Shown: piece by piece, positions 5,821 to 10,555 of the stretch
Position numbering within the stretch: position 1 is the stretch's first letter
Layout: every line of letters starts with the position of its first letter
Translations under genes and position numbers: made by a program
NCBI GenBank assembly: GCA_016867655.1
Contig: VGJA01000016.1
Span: 1-10,555, forward strand
Direction: 5' to 3'
From: Candidatus Altarchaeales archaeon
GTDB lineage: Archaea; Altiarchaeota; Altiarchaeia; IMC4; SCGC-AAA252-I15
DNA: 10,555 bases
The notes under the pieces: model-generated
The model's database searches: none
Seen by the model: only the letters and a program-made list of their open reading frames with translations
What the model was told of the DNA's origin: nothing

Positions 5821-6504
5821 TTATACTCTTAAGCGTAATAAAAACAGTTTCAGCGCGGTTTTAATGAAGTCAAGAGGCCTGACTTTAGACTTCCTGGTGT
5901 CGTGTATTTCAACTGGATATTCAATCATCTTAAGGCCACGCTTCTGCGCCCTATAGAGCAGTTCCACTTCAAAGTTTATGTCATTGGTTTTGACTTCAGG
6001 AAGAATCTTCTGTAGTGGTTCCCTTCTGAAGGTCTTCACGCACTGGGTGTCCGAGAAAGGAATGCCAAAGAGAATCCTTATCAGCAGGTTGTATATTTTG
6101 GATGAAAGCTTTCTCAAGAAAGGCCTCTTCAGCCGGGTCTTGGGATGGTCTTTGCTAGCAATAACGGCATCATAGTCCTTGATGTCCCTAAGGGAATCCT
6201 TGATGTAGTCAATTTTTATTGCCATGTCAATGGGATACCAGACTACAAAATCCCCTCTTGCGTTCTGAAAGCCAGTGCGCAAGCCCATGCCTAAGGAGCG
6301 GTAGGGAATCTGAAAAACTTTTATCCTGGAATCTCTTGCAGAAATCTTTCTGGCAATCTCCAAAGTATTGTCTGTGCTGCCGTTCTCAACCAGAATGTGC
6401 TCAAAGTCGATGCCGTTGTCGTCAAGATACTTGGAAATGATTCTGACATTCTCCTCCAGAATCTTCTCCTCGTTGTTCACTGGCGTTACAACAGAAACCT
6501 TCAT
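5821..6504 (-). CDS. GT2 family glycosyltransferase, ALG5/DPM-like, with an altered metal-binding motif
   Basis: The product is 227 residues, a single GT-A domain with a basic C-terminus (LKLFLLRLRV) that may lie on the membrane surface. It begins VSVVTPVNNEE, followed by ILVENGSTDNTLEIA (37-51) where relatives have DDGSxDxT. The segment SDTQCVKTFRRE (151-162) closely resembles the DTQCGFKxF block of dolichyl-phosphate beta-glucosyltransferases (ALG5) and related GT2 enzymes. At the place of the DAD metal-binding motif the sequence is WYPIDMAI (89-96), keeping only one Asp. It could transfer a sugar from a nucleotide donor to polyprenyl phosphate or to a glycan. The substrate is not determinable. 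It is the first gene of the operon with the aminotransferase and the acyltransferase. Confidence 0.85.
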   Translation of the reverse strand: MKVSVVTPVNNEEKILEENVRIISKYLDDNGIDFEHILVENGSTDNTLEIARKISARDSRIKVFQIPYRSLGMGLRTGFQNARGDFVVWYPIDMAIKIDYIKDSLRDIKDYDAVIASKDHPKTRLKRPFLRKLSSKIYNLLIRILFGIPFSDTQCVKTFRREPLQKILPEVKTNDINFEVELLYRAQKRGLKMIEYPVEIHDTRKSKVRPLDFIKTALKLFLLRLRV

Positions 6505-6526
6505 CTCAAATAGCTATTGAAATTTG

Positions 6527-6536
6527 GGTTAAAATC
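6527..6536. promoter_or_regulatory. Shared A/T box between two divergent glycosyltransferase genes
   Basis: The only 52 bases between the divergent starts (6504 minus, 6557 plus) contain GGTTAAAATC. The TTAAAA core is centred about 26 bases from the plus-strand ATG and about 28 from the minus-strand ATG. Read on the minus strand it is TTTTAA. Both distances fit an archaeal TATA box with leaderless transcripts, so one element may serve both directions. Confidence 0.45.
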
Positions 6537-6556
6537 AAGTAATCCAATAAGGGTTT

Positions 6557-7246
6557 ATGGTTAAAGTATCGCTTATTGTGCCCACCTACAACGAAAAGGA
6601 AAACCTCCCCCTGCTGGCTGAGCGCGTTTTCAAGGCTGTGGGAGAAAGCAAACTGGATTTGGAGATGCTGGTTGTGGACGACGACTCCCCAGACGGCACC
6701 GCCAAAGTAGCAGAAGATTTAAGCAAAAAGTATCCAATCAAAGTCATAGTCAGAAAGACTGACAAAGGATTGTCGCCAGCAGTCTTGGAAGGCTTCAAGC
6801 ATGCAAACAGCGAGATAATCGGCGTTATGGACGCTGACCTGAGCCACCCGCCGGAGAAGATTCTAGAATTGGTGAAAGCCTTGGAGAAGGCTGACTTCGC
6901 TGTCGGCAGCCGCAGAGCGCCCGGAGGTTGCGTTGAGAACTGGCCTTTATACAGAAGAATTATTTCAGCAGGGGCTGCACTCCTCGCCAGACCTCTGGTG
7001 AAGGTCTCAGACCCCATGTCAGGCTATTTCTTCCTGAAGAAAAAACTTGTTGAAGGTAAGGAATTCAACCCCATCGGCTACAAAATAATGCTTGAAATTC
7101 TGGTGAAAACAGGCATAAAGAACATCGCTGAAGTGCCGATAACATTCAAAGACCGCGCACTGGGCAAAAGCAAGATAGGATTCAAGGTATACAAACAATA
7201 TCTGACACACCTGGCCAGACTGTATGCTTACAAGATTTCCAGCTGA
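6557..7246 (+). CDS. Dolichol-phosphate mannosyltransferase-like GT2 (DPM1 type)
   Basis: The product is 229 residues, the length of a single-domain DPM1 without C-terminal membrane helices. All family landmarks are present: IVPTYNEKENL (7-17), VVDDDSPDGTA (39-49), the metal-binding MDADLSHPPE (91-100), VGSRR (116-120), SDPMSGYFFLKK (151-162), NPIGYKIMLEIL (171-182) and FKDRALGKSKIG (198-208). It would transfer a hexose, mannose in the classical enzyme, from GDP-Man or another nucleotide sugar to polyprenyl phosphate on the cytoplasmic face. The lipid-linked sugar could then feed a GT-C enzyme outside. The start is the ATG at 6557, preceded by AAGGGTTT. The gene is convergent with the GT-C-like gene, with only two bases between the stops. 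Confidence 0.92.
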   Translation: MVKVSLIVPTYNEKENLPLLAERVFKAVGESKLDLEMLVVDDDSPDGTAKVAEDLSKKYPIKVIVRKTDKGLSPAVLEGFKHANSEIIGVMDADLSHPPEKILELVKALEKADFAVGSRRAPGGCVENWPLYRRIISAGAALLARPLVKVSDPMSGYFFLKKKLVEGKEFNPIGYKIMLEILVKTGIKNIAEVPITFKDRALGKSKIGFKVYKQYLTHLARLYAYKISS

Positions 7247-7248
7247 AC

Positions 7249-9777
7249 TTATTCTGCTGAATAAAACCAGTAGTAGTACGATTCAACAACTTCTCCCTTG
7301 TCTGACACAAACATCAAGCCCACTTTGCTTCCTTCAATCAGTCTCACAGGCGCCTCAATCTGAATGTCCTTCCACATGTCGTCTGTGTTCTTGCAGTTGG
7401 CTTCCATCAAACCCAGCAGTGTGCCGTGCAGGTACGCCCTTACATTTTGCTCAGACGGACATTTAACCCTCCTGACTATCACCAAGCCCCTCTTCGGAAT
7501 TGAAGACACGATAAAGCTTTCATAGTTCTTGAAACTGCGGTAGTCGTCTTCAATCACAGTACCATTCTGATAGGTTGTTTTGTGTGAACCCAGGCTCACC
7601 TGGCCGTCCACTGCGTAGGAATGCGACATCTCGCTCACATTACTGCCAACATCAACAGAGTCAACGAGTATGAGCGAGACTTCCTGAGGACTCACCAAAC
7701 CTACTGAAGACTGGAATAGGCCCCTTAGGCCGCTGAAAAAAGCGCCTATTGGGTTTGTCAGCACGTTTTCCATGTCAGCGCTGTCCAAAAGAGTTGGAAC
7801 TGTATGGACCAGCACTACAACAATGACAGTTGATATTGCGTAGTAATACAAAAGTTTTTTGTCTTCTACTGCAGTCAACAGCGCATAGCCTGCAAGCATT
7901 GTCATGGGCAGCCCTATTGGCGCAAGAACGTCCCAGTCGTTTGGCAGTCCAGTGCCAGTCATATGGGTTATGGTGTAGAGAAAGTAGCCGAATGTTGAGA
8001 GCAGTGTGAATAGCAAAAACGAGTCCTTGTAGTTTATATTCCTGCGGTAGAATGCAGTCAGGAAGAACAGCAGTATCAAAGCCCCAGGGGCGACATAGAT
8101 GTATTCAGTCAGTATCTCCTGGATGAAATTCAGCGTGAAGATGTCAGTCCTGAAGAAGCCCGGGTCGCTGCCCTTTAAAGCGTTCACATAGTCCTTAATG
8201 CATTCCGCAAACCCCAGACTGCAGTCGTTGTTGACGAAAATGACATAGCCGAAAAACAAGACCATCAGAATCAAGATTGAGAGGGACATCTTCAGGAAGC
8301 CGGAAATCAGGCCTTCTTTCCTCTCATAGACCTTGTAGACATACAGCAACAGAAGCGAGAACCCCAGATATCCGGAAGACAAATGCAGGAAGAACATTAC
8401 TGCAAAGGCCACTGAAGGGAGGAGTATGCTGGCCTTGTCCTTCAGATAGTAGACTGAAGCCAAAGTGTAGTAGATCATTGACGCAAGCAACATGGGGTAG
8501 AACTCCACATAGCCGAAGAACAACTGCATGAAGTAGGCTGAAACTGTGATTGAAAACAAAGCGACTCTCTTTCCATCCGAGTCGAACAATTCTCTACAGA
8601 TGACCCACAAGGCTGGAATCGAAACCGCCCCGACAAAACAGGAGACAAGCGAGACCGAATCATAGCTGCTGAAAGTAAAGCCAATGCTCCTCAAAAGCTT
8701 GTATGAAAAAGAGAGAGCCCAAGCAGTCAAAGGCGAGGTCGCAAAGAACATGTGAATTTTGTCTAAAGCAATCTGTCCAACAAAGCCTGAGTCGCCGGCA
8801 CTGTGCCTGGTCCTGAAAACCCAGAAGACGATGAAGGAAAACAACGAAACCAAAAAGTAAAGCAGATATTTTTTCGCGGAATCCAACTCTTTCCGCAAAG
8901 CCGGGATTTCCCCTGGCTTGGACTTTCCAGCAGGCCTGAACTTCTGCATCAATCTAGCATGGACCTTCAGGACACCATCTGCTAGCGTGTCATATGAAAA
9001 CGGAACCGCAACGGCTATTGCAATCAAAGCCAGGATAAAGCCGACACGCCATGGAAACGCCTGCAGTGCATTGTAGCCCCAGTTGACCGGAAACCACTGG
9101 CTGAATACACAGAGGAACACCAGAGACGCCAGAAGCACTGAAAAAACATGCCTTGGACTCCTTGTATAGTAGTATACCAAAGCAGACAATAGTATTGTAA
9201 TCAGCGAAAACCTCAGCAGGTTGTATTTTATGTCCTCCGCTATTTCAAACCTGGTTGTGCCGCCGTCAAACATCACCTTCACATAGACTTCGTTTCTTCC
9301 AGAACCAAGCTTTCCAGTTAAGTCCACATCCCGTTCGTCATGGAGTATGGTTGTATTGCACTGCTGGTTGCTGTAGGCGACTTGGTTGTTGACCTTCACC
9401 TCCATGAAGCAACCGTCAACGCTCAGGTGCATTACATGCTCTTCCAGACCCTCTGGAACAAGCAAATCCCCCTTGAAGTAGATGTAGGGAATTATGGTGT
9501 GGTAGGAGTAGTGGGGCATTAGAGTGTCGCCATAGGCACCGTCGTTGTTTGAAATCTTCCAGTTGGACAATTTGACTGAAGGCCTTGCAAAACTATACCA
9601 AAGAAGAATGAGGACTAACACTGATAAAACAACCGGAATCAGAATGTTTTTAGGCTTTTTCGCCTTTGCTGGAGGCGGACTGCCGCTTACAACGCCTTTG
9701 GAAACCCCCATCTTTTGAACCACTTCACCCTTATCCATAGATGAACCACTGTTTACAACACCCCCGGAAGACTTCAT
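7249..9777 (-). CDS. Large polytopic membrane protein, probable GT-C fold glycosyltransferase
   Basis: The product is about 842 residues from the ATG at 9777; a GTG at 9807 would give 852. Residues 1-43 are a flexible Gly/Ser/Lys/Pro-rich tail. TM1 (about 44-63) leads to an extracytoplasmic beta-rich domain (64-186) with Cys123, Cys140 and an NTT sequon at 141. Some ten or more further membrane segments follow, then a soluble C-terminal domain (about 662-842) with sequons NVS and NGT. An acidic SAGDSGFVG loop (Asp329) after a membrane segment resembles the catalytic first loop of GT-C enzymes. The GYVEFYP (422-428) and NDWDVLAP (613-620) motifs recur in uncharacterised GT-C-like membrane proteins. 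It probably uses a polyprenyl-linked donor, perhaps made by the convergent DPM1-like enzyme, outside the membrane. The activity is inferred from fold-type features only. The start choice is uncertain because no Shine-Dalgarno site precedes any candidate. Confidence 0.8.
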   Translation of the reverse strand: MKSSGGVVNSGSSMDKGEVVQKMGVSKGVVSGSPPPAKAKKPKNILIPVVLSVLVLILLWYSFARPSVKLSNWKISNNDGAYGDTLMPHYSYHTIIPYIYFKGDLLVPEGLEEHVMHLSVDGCFMEVKVNNQVAYSNQQCNTTILHDERDVDLTGKLGSGRNEVYVKVMFDGGTTRFEIAEDIKYNLLRFSLITILLSALVYYYTRSPRHVFSVLLASLVFLCVFSQWFPVNWGYNALQAFPWRVGFILALIAIAVAVPFSYDTLADGVLKVHARLMQKFRPAGKSKPGEIPALRKELDSAKKYLLYFLVSLFSFIVFWVFRTRHSAGDSGFVGQIALDKIHMFFATSPLTAWALSFSYKLLRSIGFTFSSYDSVSLVSCFVGAVSIPALWVICRELFDSDGKRVALFSITVSAYFMQLFFGYVEFYPMLLASMIYYTLASVYYLKDKASILLPSVAFAVMFFLHLSSGYLGFSLLLLYVYKVYERKEGLISGFLKMSLSILILMVLFFGYVIFVNNDCSLGFAECIKDYVNALKGSDPGFFRTDIFTLNFIQEILTEYIYVAPGALILLFFLTAFYRRNINYKDSFLLFTLLSTFGYFLYTITHMTGTGLPNDWDVLAPIGLPMTMLAGYALLTAVEDKKLLYYYAISTVIVVVLVHTVPTLLDSADMENVLTNPIGAFFSGLRGLFQSSVGLVSPQEVSLILVDSVDVGSNVSEMSHSYAVDGQVSLGSHKTTYQNGTVIEDDYRSFKNYESFIVSSIPKRGLVIVRRVKCPSEQNVRAYLHGTLLGLMEANCKNTDDMWKDIQIEAPVRLIEGSKVGLMFVSDKGEVVESYYYWFYSAE

Positions 9778-9821
9778 CTTAACTATGGGACAGGACACAA
9801 ACCCCACAAGAGGATGCTAAT

Positions 9822-9832
9822 AACTAATATAA
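9822..9832 (-). promoter_or_regulatory. TATA-like box before the GT-C-like gene
   Basis: The minus strand reads TTATATTAG (9832-9824) between the upstream stop and the GT-C-like gene. It lies about 30 bases upstream of an in-frame GTG at 9798 and about 51 upstream of the ATG at 9777. A short leader is possible. It would give this gene its own promoter despite the close upstream gene. Confidence 0.3.
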
Positions 9833-9833
9833 T

Positions 9834-10555
9834 CTATTTTTTATATTTCCCCTGCTTTTTCACCAGGAGGTATACCACTACCGCGATACCTGTCAATGAC
9901 GCCAGCCAGCCCAGTTTGTCTGCCAGAGTCATGCCGTAATAAATTCTAATTCGATTCTTCTCAGGGAAGATAAGCATCAACGAGGGCGAACTCAAGTAGA
10001 CTTTTCCGGCATCCTGCGTCTGCCAGTTGGGGAAATAAGGAATCTTAACCCACAGCGGCCTACCCGGACAAGATATGTCCGCAAGAAGCTCCTCCTCACG
10101 CAACACCGTCTTAGTGGTGCATCCAGTCTTGTCCAAGGCAGGCGACGACATTATAGCCGCCTCAACTTGGTCGGTCGTGTAGAATTTGACATTAGCCCGA
10201 GGATTCACAGTAATGCTCTTGTTTAACACGATTATTTTGAAATGACTCAGCTCGTATTCCCCCAAAGTGTTCGAGTAGACAAGCGGAACATCCAGAAAGT
10301 TGCTGTTAATCCACCTGTAGGAGAAAGTCTTCCAATCGTCTGTCACAACCAAAACCGGCTCCCTAGACGGGTATTCGACGTAGTCTGAGTCCTCGTTTAT
10401 GCGGTAGAAGCTCAAAGAGATGCCATGCTGCGGGCTTTCAATCGTCTTCTCCAGATGGTAGTCCGCATTTCCTGCAAGCAGGCTGTTTGTCTTCTTGGAC
10501 GTGGCGATATAGTATTTTATGTTATACAGCCTGAAGATTTTCAGTCCACGATTCA
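9834..10555 (-). CDS. C-terminal part of a membrane-anchored or polytopic surface protein (runs off the right edge)
   Basis: The frame is open from the window edge to the TAG at 9836-9834, giving about 240 codons with no 5' end. A TTG at 10415 is a possible start, but the frame continues upstream with good protein-like sequence (RLYNIKYYIATSKKTNSLL), so it is almost certainly internal. The visible part is an extracytoplasmic beta-rich domain with Cys pairs (GCTTK and ISCPG). It is followed by a single hydrophobic segment (about the last 25 residues, LGWLASLTGIAVVVYLLV) and a basic tail KKQGKYKK, which fits a C-terminal membrane anchor with a cytoplasmic end. The NIKYYIA...LYRINED layout resembles the C-terminal region of YfhO-type or other GT-C membrane proteins, but this is a weak resemblance. 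It precedes the GT-C-like gene on the same strand. Confidence 0.72.
   Translation of the reverse strand, partial: NRGLKIFRLYNIKYYIATSKKTNSLLAGNADYHLEKTIESPQHGISLSFYRINEDSDYVEYPSREPVLVVTDDWKTFSYRWINSNFLDVPLVYSNTLGEYELSHFKIIVLNKSITVNPRANVKFYTTDQVEAAIMSSPALDKTGCTTKTVLREEELLADISCPGRPLWVKIPYFPNWQTQDAGKVYLSSPSLMLIFPEKNRIRIYYGMTLADKLGWLASLTGIAVVVYLLVKKQGKYKK

Noticed and set aside
6586..7017. Minus-strand open frame of 143 codons
   Set aside because: It is antisense to the DPM1-like gene, which carries every family motif, and it has no recognisable domain.

Overview
The window looks archaeal, probably a small-genome lineage of the DPANN type. This is inferred from several things. The genes are compact, with tail-to-tail gaps of 2 and 5 bases. 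A/T-rich TATA-like boxes lie about 24-33 bases upstream of start codons that lack a Shine-Dalgarno site, as in leaderless transcription, while one internal operon gene has a good Shine-Dalgarno site. The gene content is archaeal-style surface glycosylation: a dolichol-phosphate-mannose-synthase type GT2, an AglD/UPF0104-type membrane protein and GT-C type membrane proteins. No rRNA, tRNA, CRISPR or insertion sequence was seen, and the exact lineage cannot be read from the sequence.

Layout. Bases 1-671 (minus) hold the 5' part of a very cysteine-rich secreted protein that runs off the left edge. Bases 1676-758 (minus strand) hold a polytopic flippase-like protein. It follows a Gfo/Idh/MocA oxidoreductase (1849-2769, minus) in the same operon. 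The junction between the two is a 56-bp tandem array (1661-1884) that can be read as three consecutive 17-residue minicistrons, each ending in TGA-AG-ATG. A plus-strand gene (2947-4230) follows, with an unrecognised N-terminal region and a response-regulator-receiver-like C-terminal region. Bases 4236-6504 (minus) hold an operon of a GT2 glycosyltransferase, a DegT/DnrJ/EryC1 aminotransferase and a left-handed-beta-helix acyltransferase. A DPM1-like GT2 (6557-7246, plus) diverges from it. The right third (minus) holds a large GT-C-like membrane protein (7249-9777) and the 3' part of a second surface or membrane protein that runs off the right edge (9834-10555).

How the genes may work together (inference). 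The oxidoreductase, aminotransferase and acyltransferase are the three enzyme classes that convert a UDP-GlcNAc-type or UDP-GlcNAcA-type nucleotide sugar into its 3-acetamido derivative: C3 oxidation, transamination, N-acetylation. The WbpB/WbpE/WbpD route is the model. The two GT2 enzymes would make polyprenyl-linked sugars or extend a lipid-linked glycan. The flippase-like protein and the GT-C proteins would act on lipid-linked sugars at the membrane and add sugars on the outer face. The secreted Cys-rich protein, which carries an N-glycosylation sequon, is a conceivable acceptor. The receiver-like protein sits inside the locus and is transcribed divergently from the oxidoreductase, so it may be regulatory, but nothing in the sequence proves that.
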